Of a stretch of DNA of 64,000 nucleotides, positions 19,214 through 27,963 are shown piece by piece (the first letter of the stretch is position 1; each line of letters begins with the position of its first letter). The DNA comes from Haloplanus natans DSM 17983 (GTDB lineage: Archaea > Halobacteriota > Halobacteria > Halobacteriales > Haloferacaceae): assembly GCF_000427685.1 (NCBI RefSeq), contig NZ_ATYM01000003.1, positions 124,001 through 188,000 on the forward strand, in the 5' to 3' direction. The position numbers were made by a program, and so were the translations under genes. The notes under the pieces are model-generated. The model saw only the letters and a list, made by a program, of their open reading frames with translations, ran no database searches and had not been told where the DNA came from.

Positions 19214-19849
19214 TCACTCATCGAAGGAAGGCCCCGATCTGTCTTTAGACGTGATCATATTCCAGGTTCGATTCGCGTCCTTCACAGTCGCCTGAACAGG
19301 CTGATCGAGGAGTCGCCGCCCACGGGCGGTGAGATCATAGATTTCTCCCTCAGACGTGACTGCCCGGCTAAGAAGGTCGAAGAAATACAGCTCGTACAAA
19401 ATTCCCTGTGTCGCGTAGAGATTCATCCCGATTCGATCTGCCGCTTCTCGTGGGGATATCCCGCTTCGATTCTCCAGTTTCTGAAGTAAGTCATGCGCCT
19501 GTTCGGTCACAACCACGATATCGCTCGGAGTAACTTCCTCGTCAGCTTCCGCTGATAGCTCACGAGCTAGTTCGACAGCCGACTCGACGAGTTCGCCGAA
19601 CAGTTCGGATTGCCGCCGTTCGTACTTCTCCTGTTTCGAGAGGACAAACTCTCCTTTCTCCGTCGTGACGTGCATCCCGGAGTTCTTGGCCGGACCGGGT
19701 TGTTCGAGCAACCCCATCTCGCTGAGTTTCGAGAGTTCTTTCGAGATGTAGTTCGGTGATTTGTCCAGCGCTGCGGCGATGTTCTTGCGCGTTTCGCGGT
19801 CCTCGCTACAGAGGTAGAGGATCCCCCAATCGGTATCTGAAAGCTCCAT
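19214..19849 (-). CDS. Winged-helix transcriptional regulator
   Basis: The 211-residue protein opens with a winged HTH: TRKNIAAALDKSPNYISKELSKLSEMGLLEQ (about residues 20-50), followed by a Lys/Glu-rich helical linker. A second HTH-like region (ISPREAADRIGMNLYATQGILYEL, about 130-153) suggests two DNA-binding units. It is transcribed divergently from the acidic protein/helicase/PrimPol operon and probably represses it, like plasmid or provirus maintenance regulators. No specific family name is supported. Confidence 0.7.
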   Translation of the reverse strand: MELSDTDWGILYLCSEDRETRKNIAAALDKSPNYISKELSKLSEMGLLEQPGPAKNSGMHVTTEKGEFVLSKQEKYERRQSELFGELVESAVELARELSAEADEEVTPSDIVVVTEQAHDLLQKLENRSGISPREAADRIGMNLYATQGILYELYFFDLLSRAVTSEGEIYDLTARGRRLLDQPVQATVKDANRTWNMITSKDRSGPSFDE

Positions 19850-19939
19850 TTACCAGTCTCCTGTACGTCTGTCGTATTAGTAATTATGGACTGGGTGCGA
19901 ACACAATACCTACACAGAGACACAATAGGTTTACTGTAA

Positions 19940-20145
19940 AACTTTATAAGTAGCGAAGCCATAGCGGGGAGTAGACACGATCTGACGGGCCCAGAACGAA
20001 GGTGGCGTCGGGACGAAGTGAGCGTCCCGCGCCTTTGGGTCTCTCGTCGTGCAGCACGAGGTGAATACAGTATGCGACCCAGCTCAACGTACGCGTTAAG
20101 GCTACTAAAAGAACCGGGAAGTCACCCAACTCACGGTGGTGGTCG
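19940..20145 (+). promoter_or_regulatory. Promoter and long structured leader of the replication operon
   Basis: CTTTATAAG at about 19940-19948 is a good TATA box for the plus-strand operon. A transcript starting about 25 bases later would have an unusually long leader of roughly 170 bases. It contains a strong hairpin: GGCG (20004-20007) plus CGGGACG (20009-20015), a 7-base loop, then CGTCCCG (20023-20029) plus CGCC (20030-20033). CCCA (19990-19993) may extend the pairing with TGGG (20036-20039). It could be an attenuator, a replication-origin hairpin or a small RNA. Confidence 0.5.
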
Positions 20146-21486
20146 ATGAGCGAAAACGGCGACAACGCTTCTGATACTGCCGATCAGGAGCCTGACGCTG
20201 ATGCCGACACCACCGATGACGAGGAGGTGACTCCCGACCAGCAACTTGCCGAGATCTGGACCGAGTACGAGACTGAACTGCGGGACTTGGACGGCGGGCA
20301 GGGAACGCGGAAAGCAATCGAGATGATCGAAGAGATGTCGGCGATCCAGGCCGACGTCGAGGTGAATGGTTCCGACAGCGGTGACCGGATCGAGTTGATC
20401 ATCGAGGGGTACGTCAACCAGATCGCCGACCGAAAATCGTACCTCACTCGCACCTCGCTCAAGGAGATCTGGGACGAGGAGGTGAGCCGTGCGAAGTCCG
20501 CAGCGAGCGTGGACGACGAGCTCCCTACGCAGTTCTGTCCTCTCATCAGGGAAACGCTGGAAAGCGTCGAGAAGAAGGTCACGCGCGACAGCGACTCGTC
20601 CGAGGCCGAGTACACGCTCGCCTTCGACGACGGCCGAGACACGAACTTCTCCGTCCCGCGTGGCAGCCTGTTCAGCGAAAAGAAGTTCTGGGAGGCATAC
20701 ACCAGCGCTAGCGGGCAGTACCCGCTTCGCCCCGATATGGAGGACGCCGAGTGGGGCAACTTCATCGGGTCAGTCATCGAACCACTGGAGGAGACGACCT
20801 GGGAAGACGGCCCGCGAACCACCGCGTTCTACCAGCTAGAGAATCTCGTGGCGAGCTCGGTCGCCTACGGCACCCTCTCGGACGCCGTCGAGCATGGAGG
20901 TGTGTACGTCGATGATGAGCCTCCGAATCACACGGAAGTCTGGGTACTGCGGGAGGACATCGCCCGAATCCTGCAGACCCACGACATCTCGGATCGCGCG
21001 TTGCAGATCGAGATCTCCTCCCGAGACGCGCACGCCGCAGCCGCTCGGAACGATCCCGACGACGAGGACAGCACTGGCGGCGGTGAGTCTGTCAGTTACT
21101 CAACGCACGTGAACGGACTGTGGCAAACGTTCTGGCAGCTGGACGCCGACTCGTTCGACGATCCAGACGCGTACGTCGAGGATCCAGACGACCGCCGAGA
21201 CCGTGAAGACGCGGCCATCGACGCAGCGACCGGGACGAACACAACTGGCGACAGCAATGAGGCGTCCTCCGATAGTGTGGATGAGGACAGCAACGATGAT
21301 GGTGAGTCGAATGACGACGACAACGATAACGAGGTAGACCACGCTCCAGGTGAAGGCCACTCCTCCGAGGCACATGACGAAGATGAACGGCGTGACGACG
21401 CTGTCGGTAGGAGTGCTGATGATCAATCTGAGGATGTCGGTGACACTATTCGATCAACAGAGATAGGAGACGATCAACAGAGATAG
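20146..21486 (+). CDS. Acidic partner protein of the helicase-PrimPol operon, C-terminally truncated
   Basis: This 446-residue very acidic protein has a folded centre (about residues 30-330, including a VPRGSLFSEKKFWEAY segment and a winged-helix-like region near EVWVLREDIARIL) and a long Asp/Glu-rich tail. I do not recognise a named family, but such genes accompany helicase and PrimPol genes in haloarchaeal integrative elements. The tail is cut short: a 20-base tandem duplication at 21451-21490 shifts the frame and brings in TAG at 21484. Without the duplication the frame would run on to TGA at 21612-21614, overlapping the next gene's ATG. Confidence 0.7.
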   Translation: MSENGDNASDTADQEPDADADTTDDEEVTPDQQLAEIWTEYETELRDLDGGQGTRKAIEMIEEMSAIQADVEVNGSDSGDRIELIIEGYVNQIADRKSYLTRTSLKEIWDEEVSRAKSAASVDDELPTQFCPLIRETLESVEKKVTRDSDSSEAEYTLAFDDGRDTNFSVPRGSLFSEKKFWEAYTSASGQYPLRPDMEDAEWGNFIGSVIEPLEETTWEDGPRTTAFYQLENLVASSVAYGTLSDAVEHGGVYVDDEPPNHTEVWVLREDIARILQTHDISDRALQIEISSRDAHAAAARNDPDDEDSTGGGESVSYSTHVNGLWQTFWQLDADSFDDPDAYVEDPDDRRDREDAAIDAATGTNTTGDSNEASSDSVDEDSNDDGESNDDDNDNEVDHAPGEGHSSEAHDEDERRDDAVGRSADDQSEDVGDTIRSTEIGDDQQR

Positions 21487-21490
21487 GAGA
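21451..21490 (+). repeat. 20-base tandem duplication causing a frameshift
   Basis: CGATCAACAGAGATAGGAGA occurs twice head to tail with no mismatch. Twenty is not a multiple of three, so the second copy changes the reading frame of the acidic protein gene. Confidence 0.95.
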
Positions 21491-21606
21491 CGGAGAGTGT
21501 GCCGACCGTGTAGACGAAACAGACAACGATTCGAACGACGACTACGGAATCACTGGTCGGTACGGGCCGGGTAGTGACGAAGAGGACGGGGACGGAGGTG
21601 AGTCGG

Positions 21607-23634
21607 ATGCGTGAGGTGGACTCGCTGCCCGAGTGGTGGAGTCGTGCTGTTGCAGCTCCGGGCGAGGTGCTGTCGATGGCCGACGGCTGGGAAGACATGG
21701 CGCTCCCGCTCGATCTCGTCCGCCGACTCCCTGAGAAGTTGCGGAACGCCGTGATCCGGGAAGGAGACGTCCATCCGCCGACCGACAGTGTGCGGCTCAA
21801 CGGTCCGCCGGGAACTGGGAAAACCACGCAGATCGCCCTCCGGTTGGCCGTCCTGATCGACGTCGAGGGGATTGACCCGGCGGAGATGACCGTCGTGACG
21901 TATCGGGTCGATCTCGCGGACGCGGTGAAACGGAAACTCCGTGCTTGGGGCGTCGTCTCTGACGACGCCGAACTGGAGTTCTTCTGCACGATGCACGCGG
22001 CAGCGAACAGAGCGACCGGGCTGTTACAGCGCGATCCGCGAGAGGCAGTTCGTGACGGAAACCTCGGAAACGCGATGGGCTACCGCGAGCGAGCGTTCTA
22101 CTGCAAGAAGCAGGACATCCAGTTCTACCCGCCGAAGAACCGACCGTGGGAAGACACGCGCGGCCAGTTGCTGCTCGGCCTGTTCGACTACATGCGGAAC
22201 AACCTACTGGACCCGACGGATGAGGCGGACGTCCGACAGTGTCCCTCTTACGACGACTTGCGGGAGAAGTGGCCCGGCGTCGATGTCCAGGCGGAGTGGG
22301 AGAAGTACCAGGACTTCAAGGCGCAACGCGGCTGGCACGACTTCTGGGAACTCCTCGAAGCAGCGCTGGACGGCTCGTCGCTCCCGCCGACGCGGGTCGT
22401 GGTCGTCGATGAGTACCACGACGCAACGCCCTTGATGGCAGCTGTCGCCGAAAAGTGGTTCGAGCACGCGGATACCGCCATTGCCGCCGGTGACCCGCTA
22501 CAGGTGGTCAATCAGTACGCCGGCTCCCATCCCCGGTTCTTCACGGAGCGGCTGGACCACCTGCCGGAGATCCTGCTTGATCGAACCTACCGCGTCGGTG
22601 AGGAGCACTGGCAGTCGGCCACGCGGATGCTCCAGAAAGAATTCACGCCGCCACCGGTCGAGCGCACCGGTCGGTCGGAGATCTTGACGTACAACGCGCC
22701 GCCGATCAAACCGCCGGAAGGCCGGACCAGTGACTGGACGACGCCGAGTGAATCCACGCCCGGGTCGCCAGCGTGGCTGTACAACGAGTTCATCGCCGAC
22801 ACGGAGCGGTCGATCCTGTACCTCGCCCGAACGCGACGATGGGCGCGGGGCGTGTCGGTGGCGCTGGATCGCGCCGGCATCATCCACGACGGCCAGCGTG
22901 GTCCCGGCGGCTGGGGATGGGACGGTCATCGCCTCGACGTCTTCAACGCGCTGAAGAAACTGGAGCGGGTTCCGGCGACGTACGGCGACGCACACCACGG
23001 CCGCGGACTCGACGAGTACGCCACCGACGCCGCCGACGCGATCAACCTCCGGTTCACAGCCGACGAGTTTGCCGAACTTCTCGATCACGCCAACGCGCGG
23101 ACGCTCACCCTGTCCCGTGACGACGCTGAGGACTTGGCTGCGGAACATCGCCGCGAGGAACGTGTGGCGACCATCCGTGACGTTGAGGAGATAGCGACGT
23201 CGGAGTTCTGGCAGCAGTACACCACTGGTGCTGCGAGCGTGAAGCGGCTCACGAAGGGCGACCTGACCGATCACGACCTGAAGGCACTCCGTCGAGCACT
23301 CCCGCGGTACGACGACGTCGTCGAAGACACGCATCACGTTCGCGTCCTCACCATCCACGCGAGCAAGGGAGCCGAGGCCACGGACGTCTGCTGCTTCGAT
23401 GGAATCACAGGGAAGATCGCCCGCGAGATGGATCGGTCGGAGGAGACGCGCCAGAACGAAGCTCGAACGTGGTACGTCGGCCTGAGCAGAGCGTCAGAGC
23501 GACTGCACCTGATGTACGACGCCTTCCCTGGGTCCATCGACCATCTACCGGGGAATCTCGCGCCGCAGGCGGCAGCGTCCGCTCGGCGGCAGGCGAGCGA
23601 AGCGATGACGGACGGGGGTGCTGACGACCGATGA
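21607..23634 (+). CDS. UvrD/PcrA-type superfamily 1 DNA helicase
   Basis: The 675-residue SF1 helicase has motif I LNGPPGTGKTT (about 64-74), motif II DEYHD (about 268-272), motif III-like AGDPLQVVNQYAG, motif V-like HASKGAEA and motif VI WYVGLSRASERL. It is presumed to unwind DNA during replication of the integrated element. I chose the ATG at 21607, which overlaps the ancestral stop of the upstream gene as ATGCGTGA; a GTG at 21574 is possible. Its 3' end overlaps the PrimPol gene by four bases, so the operon is translationally coupled. Confidence 0.88.
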   Translation: MREVDSLPEWWSRAVAAPGEVLSMADGWEDMALPLDLVRRLPEKLRNAVIREGDVHPPTDSVRLNGPPGTGKTTQIALRLAVLIDVEGIDPAEMTVVTYRVDLADAVKRKLRAWGVVSDDAELEFFCTMHAAANRATGLLQRDPREAVRDGNLGNAMGYRERAFYCKKQDIQFYPPKNRPWEDTRGQLLLGLFDYMRNNLLDPTDEADVRQCPSYDDLREKWPGVDVQAEWEKYQDFKAQRGWHDFWELLEAALDGSSLPPTRVVVVDEYHDATPLMAAVAEKWFEHADTAIAAGDPLQVVNQYAGSHPRFFTERLDHLPEILLDRTYRVGEEHWQSATRMLQKEFTPPPVERTGRSEILTYNAPPIKPPEGRTSDWTTPSESTPGSPAWLYNEFIADTERSILYLARTRRWARGVSVALDRAGIIHDGQRGPGGWGWDGHRLDVFNALKKLERVPATYGDAHHGRGLDEYATDAADAINLRFTADEFAELLDHANARTLTLSRDDAEDLAAEHRREERVATIRDVEEIATSEFWQQYTTGAASVKRLTKGDLTDHDLKALRRALPRYDDVVEDTHHVRVLTIHASKGAEATDVCCFDGITGKIAREMDRSEETRQNEARTWYVGLSRASERLHLMYDAFPGSIDHLPGNLAPQAAASARRQASEAMTDGGADDR

Positions 23635-24998
23635 CAACGGAGCGGAGTGCGTCGACACAGCCTCCAGACGCGTCGGCGGTCACGGGGAGTCCGGTACGCG
23701 TTGACGAGGTGACTGACGAGCACGTCGTGTTGGAGCTACCTGACTCGGTGCACGACGCCGACCGTGTGATTCCACAGGATCTGATCGAGTTCGGGCAGAC
23801 GGCCCGGAACTGGTTCTGCTGGGATCTGGAACAGAAGCAACCGCGTGCCCCGTTCAACGACGGTTATGCAGGGACAGTGAAGTGGGGCCGGGATTCGATT
23901 TCGTGGGACAACCGAGTCGGCGGACGGTTCGGCGACGCGATGGAGGCGCTGAACGGAACCGTAAACGGCCACGTCGATCCGGCGTGGTACTGGGGGACGA
24001 CAAACCACGGCGAGGCCGTGGAGCCACGTCCGTTGTACCCGATGGTGATCGTGCCCCACGCAGACTTCCAGCCTGACGACGGGCCGCTCATGCTCGTTGA
24101 TTTGGACGACGTGATCGACGTTCGGGACGACGGGACAGGTATGATGACCCGGGAGGCGTGGGACATCATTCAGTCGCTCGGCGGATACGCGGAGGTGTCA
24201 CGGTCGATGACCGGTGCGCACGTCTTCGTGAAGGGACGGATTCCCGGCGACGTCGATGGGCGGAAGATCATGGAGGAGTTGAATGAGGGCGGGCACGTCG
24301 AGATCTACGGATACCCCGCCAACGGTCGGGTGGTCGGGACGACGTGGCTGCACATCGAGGATACACCGCGGCACACTGTCCCCGAGGCACAGAACGTGAT
24401 TGACGAGTTGGTCGATGAGTACGTCGATGATGAGGATCAGTTGAGCGACCAGGAGCAGGCTGCTGCCGTGATCGAACGGTACCAGTCCCAGATTCGGGGC
24501 GACCAGAGTGGGGGTAGTCAGTCAAAGTACTACGACCTCGATCCGGTTCCGATAGCGAACACCGGACCATTCCGGACGTACGGGAGGAACGGTCAGGGTC
24601 CGCATCCTGTCCACGGGGCGACGACGTCCCACGACAATCCCGGGCCGGACGACGAAGACAGCACGAACTTCGGTGTGGATAGCCAGAACGGGTGGAAGTG
24701 CTGGGCACACGACGACGGTGGGGGTGCGCTCCAGCTGATTGCGGTCCTCGAAGGCATCAGGGACTGCGGGAATGCCGCGGACGTCATGCAGGATCCGGAG
24801 GATGCGCTTCAAATCTGTTTGGCAGCGCGTGACGAGTACAGTTCTGACCTAGATGACGAAGACCCGCCTACAGTGGCGTTGAAAGGTGTTTGTGAGGTTC
24901 AGAATCTGGATTATCCCGAGGATGGGGCGCTCGATAGTGGGACATACGAGATTGCTCGGGGGCTGTACGATGCTATGAGATTCTCTGCAAAGGGTTGA
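23631..24998 (+). CDS. PrimPol-like archaeo-eukaryotic primase
   Basis: The 455-residue protein has the AEP signature in order: LVDLDD (about 155-160, metal-binding Asp pair), EVSRSMTGAHVFVKG (about 188-202, the usual EvSpSGtGlHvf motif) and EIYGYPANGRVVGTT (about 224-238). This matches mobile-element primase-polymerases. A C-terminal region with HPVHG and WKCWAHDDGGG (about 325-365) resembles the Cys/His zinc module of replicative primases. With the upstream helicase it forms a minimal replication module. A stretch of the normal second Cys is missing from the zinc module, so metal binding is doubtful. Confidence 0.8.
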   Translation: MTTERSASTQPPDASAVTGSPVRVDEVTDEHVVLELPDSVHDADRVIPQDLIEFGQTARNWFCWDLEQKQPRAPFNDGYAGTVKWGRDSISWDNRVGGRFGDAMEALNGTVNGHVDPAWYWGTTNHGEAVEPRPLYPMVIVPHADFQPDDGPLMLVDLDDVIDVRDDGTGMMTREAWDIIQSLGGYAEVSRSMTGAHVFVKGRIPGDVDGRKIMEELNEGGHVEIYGYPANGRVVGTTWLHIEDTPRHTVPEAQNVIDELVDEYVDDEDQLSDQEQAAAVIERYQSQIRGDQSGGSQSKYYDLDPVPIANTGPFRTYGRNGQGPHPVHGATTSHDNPGPDDEDSTNFGVDSQNGWKCWAHDDGGGALQLIAVLEGIRDCGNAADVMQDPEDALQICLAARDEYSSDLDDEDPPTVALKGVCEVQNLDYPEDGALDSGTYEIARGLYDAMRFSAKG

Positions 24999-25060
24999 TG
25001 ATCTCACTCACCCAGAGATCAAGCGAACTGTGTGGCTAAATGACAGCGAAATTAAATCGT

Positions 25061-25859
25061 TTAGAGGCCCTCAACGTAGGATCGTCGTGCCTCACGGCGC
25101 TCGGACTTCTTACACATATCGTACCACAGTTCGATGGTTTCCGGACTCGCGTCGCATCAGCCCGAGATCACGTCAGCTGTCGGGACGCTGTTTTCCCGGA
25201 GATGAGTATTATAGCCACGTCGAAGGGGATGTGGCGAGACGGACTCTGGACAGTCATACGCAGCATTGTTTGTTTGCGCTGCCAGGCATGCCTCCGGATC
25301 CTCTCCGACTGGGCACTCTTCACCAATTGAGCAGGGTCGAGACCACGCATACACGTACTGACGGATTGTACTCTTCTGGAGTCGCCCGTTGCCCGTCGTG
25401 AGTAATGGCTCTCTGCAATCGTCGTCGGTTACGTCGTTTCGTTTGGCTTGGATATAGCCGTCGAGGGCTTTCGCTGCTTTACTCGAAATACTGATTTCGC
25501 GTTCGCCTGCCACACCATTATTCAATCGTGTTCCCCGTTTCCTCACGGTTGACTACCTTGATGTAGCGCTCATCAGAATCATAATCATCGAGATCGAATG
25601 CGTACAGGGTAGACTGTCGAACTCCAGTTTCGGCCAGGATTTCCCAGACGATGTGTTCCTTGGTAAAGGGTTCATACTTAGCGAGATTGGCCACGATCTC
25701 CTTTGCCTCTTCGCGGGGCAACCACGTGTCATTGACCTTCTCTGTCTCTGAGATGGTCGGGAGGATAACGAATTCGTGGAACGCCTTCTCGAATACTTCT
25801 CGCCGCTCGCAGTACCGAAAGAACTTCCGGAGCGATCTAGATATCATCCAGCCAGTCTA
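25061..25859 (-). pseudogene. Tyrosine integrase of the replicon, broken three times
   Basis: Reading leftward, the frame starts with LRKFFRYCERREVF (truncated N-terminal SAM-like domain, with TAG just upstream). It includes the catalytic region LAETGVRQSTLYAFDLDDY, then shifts by one base near 25525 between EETGN and TRLNNGVAGERE. It then gives HPLRRGYNTHLRE (the HxxR box) and meets TGA after ADVISG. Beyond that stop the family-typical ending is still legible, DASPETIELWYDM followed by basic residues up to TAA at 25061. The WYD tyrosine is the DNA-joining nucleophile and lies beyond the stop, so the enzyme should be inactive. Confidence 0.8.
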
Positions 25860-25996
25860 CGCTGAAGCAATCGAGTATGCTGCTGATGCAACTCTCCTTC
25901 AGGAAGAGGTAAAGTTCCAGTTCTTAATTTAAAACTGAACGTTAGTATATCTTCAGGATCACAACGCCAAAGTACTGAGAGTACAAATTTTAGTTC

Positions 25997-27079
25997 ATGA
26001 CAAAAGTGCTGATGTATTCTCCAATCTATCCCCCTCAATCCGGTGGTGCTGCCTCCTATTTTTCGAATCTAGTTAATAATATAGAACAAGATCATGAGGC
26101 GGTTGTAATAACAACAAAAGTGAAAAACGCAGAGGGCTTATTCCATAACGGCCAGCCGGGGATCTATAGAATAATACCGCGTCTACACCGTCTTCCGTTG
26201 TTCCTACGAACTGCGATACCCTCAATCATTGCATTTATTGTAGGAATGTATTTTATAATTTTCAAGGATATAGATGTAGTGCATTCCCATTCCACTGCAA
26301 ATGCTGTGCCCGGCTTAGCGATAGCAACCACCTTGACGAGAACTCCATTGATTTTTGATTGCCGAGACGCGGATTTCCCGCTCTGGATGATCACTCTGGG
26401 GAACTCTGTCCACTGGTTTAGTTGCAGTTCAAATATTGACCAACGACTTCGGCGAGCAGGGGTTCCAGCAGATAAGATTACAAGAATCCCAGTGGTTAAC
26501 CCAGATTATATTACAAAATATGCTACGAAAGAAAGAAAGGATGAATTCACAGTCATTTTTGTGGGGACAATTGCCCGATTTAAGGGAATAAATCTATTAT
26601 TGGATGGGTTTGAGATACTTCAGTCACGCCATGATGACGTAAACTTGGTAATAGTTGGAAATGGCCCAGATATCAACGATGTTAGAGAGCAGATCCAGAC
26701 GTCTCCTTCTTCGGATTCTATTCATCTTCAAGGACAAATGTCACACTCTGAGGCGCTTACTGAAATATCGAAATCGGATGTACTTGTTCTGCCATCTGAG
26801 CGTGAGGGACTTCCTAGGGTGATCGTAGAAGCATTTGAGCTAGGAACCCCCGTCATATCAACTCCCGTTGGAGGGGTACCGGAGCTCATTGAAGACGGGG
26901 AGACCGGATTATTAGTCGAGCGAGAACCAGAGAATATTGCGGACGCTTTGGACAAATTGTATTCTTCTCAAGAACTCCGAGAGCGACTCTCGAAGAATGC
27001 ATTTAAACAAACAGAGGATTGGAACTGGGAAACAGTGAAGACTCGTGTTAATAAGGTCTACTGCGATGTATCTCGGTAA
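25997..27079 (+). CDS. Family 4 glycosyltransferase
   Basis: The 360-residue GT-B enzyme has YSPIYPPQSGGAASYFSNL at the N-terminus (nucleotide-sugar GT4 start), VIFVGTIARFKGINLLLDG mid-protein and the donor-binding SEREGLPRVIVEAFELGTPVIST motif near 265-290. It probably transfers a hexose to a lipid-linked glycan on the cytoplasmic face. It is the first gene of the AT-rich island and its codon use is visibly unlike the GC-rich genes to its left, supporting import. Confidence 0.9.
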   Translation: MTKVLMYSPIYPPQSGGAASYFSNLVNNIEQDHEAVVITTKVKNAEGLFHNGQPGIYRIIPRLHRLPLFLRTAIPSIIAFIVGMYFIIFKDIDVVHSHSTANAVPGLAIATTLTRTPLIFDCRDADFPLWMITLGNSVHWFSCSSNIDQRLRRAGVPADKITRIPVVNPDYITKYATKERKDEFTVIFVGTIARFKGINLLLDGFEILQSRHDDVNLVIVGNGPDINDVREQIQTSPSSDSIHLQGQMSHSEALTEISKSDVLVLPSEREGLPRVIVEAFELGTPVISTPVGGVPELIEDGETGLLVEREPENIADALDKLYSSQELRERLSKNAFKQTEDWNWETVKTRVNKVYCDVSR

Positions 27080-27274
27080 ATGTACAGTCTTGTAGTCGCT
27101 GATATCCTTGTTGCGAACGCTAACGACGAGAACGGTTTCGGATCTCCCAACTCAGCACTTACATGATATTTCAGATAGTAGAGACGGATAGCTGAATTCG
27201 GGTATCCATGTTGGTAACTTAGCTTTGCATGTTAGCATCGGTAGTTGAGTGAACAAAGTGGTGGCCGATCTCGG

Positions 27275-27893
27275 TCATGAGGTCATCGATACCACAAGCA
27301 TCGTTGTTTCGAACCACGAGAGGGGGTTGTAAACGGCTTCTTTCAGGGAGAGTTCAAGGCTCGCTTGAAGCGGTGCCACTTTCGAGCGAACGTCCCCAGG
27401 CGCTCGACTCAGGATCAAGACGAACGAGACTGTAGGCAGCCATGAGAAGGTGCCGCTGGCGACTGGCACTTCATTGATCTGCATCTCGCAGTCTCCCAAG
27501 CTGAGATCCTGCTTCAAAGCCTCGAAGAACGACCCAGACGGTGTCGCCTTCGCATAATCGTAGAAGTGGCCGACACCGGGGACGTCGTCCCCAGCTTTTT
27601 CGGTGATCGTGTCGTCAAGAATAATGTAGCCGTCTGTTGACCACATGTTTCTCCGCGTTTCTGGAGTTCGTCGAGGTATTCGTGGTTGAATTGGTCTTCG
27701 TCCCTGTCTACTTGGGGAGGAGCTTGTTGAGTGCGTGTTTCCTTGATCTGAAGGACTTCCGTACGATGTCCGCCACGGTCTTGTTCCGGCCAGCAACAAG
27801 ACCTGTGGCGTAGGTTTTGGAGTAATGACGTTGTGTTGGAGAATGCGACTCGAACTCGTCAAACACGTTCGTATGCGATACAAACTCCGTCAT
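27275..27893 (-). pseudogene. Decayed IS701-type transposase
   Basis: Two frames carry pieces of one haloarchaeal transposase. The N-terminal piece (27893 leftward) is MTEFVSHTNVFDEFESHSPTQRHYSKTYATG. Next, in another frame, comes DGYIILDDTITEKAGDDVPGVGHFYDYAK, and then directly the C-terminal piece SFFEALKQDLSLGDCEMQI. The middle of the protein, with further catalytic residues, is missing. Internal deletion plus frameshifts make it non-functional. Family name (IS701, or a close ISH relative) is from memory of these motifs. Confidence 0.75.
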
Positions 27894-27963
27894 CTGCATT
27901 ATCCGTCCTTGCCACCGCCTAAGTCACTCCCCTACATCAACGTAAAGATTTGCTGTCATATAC

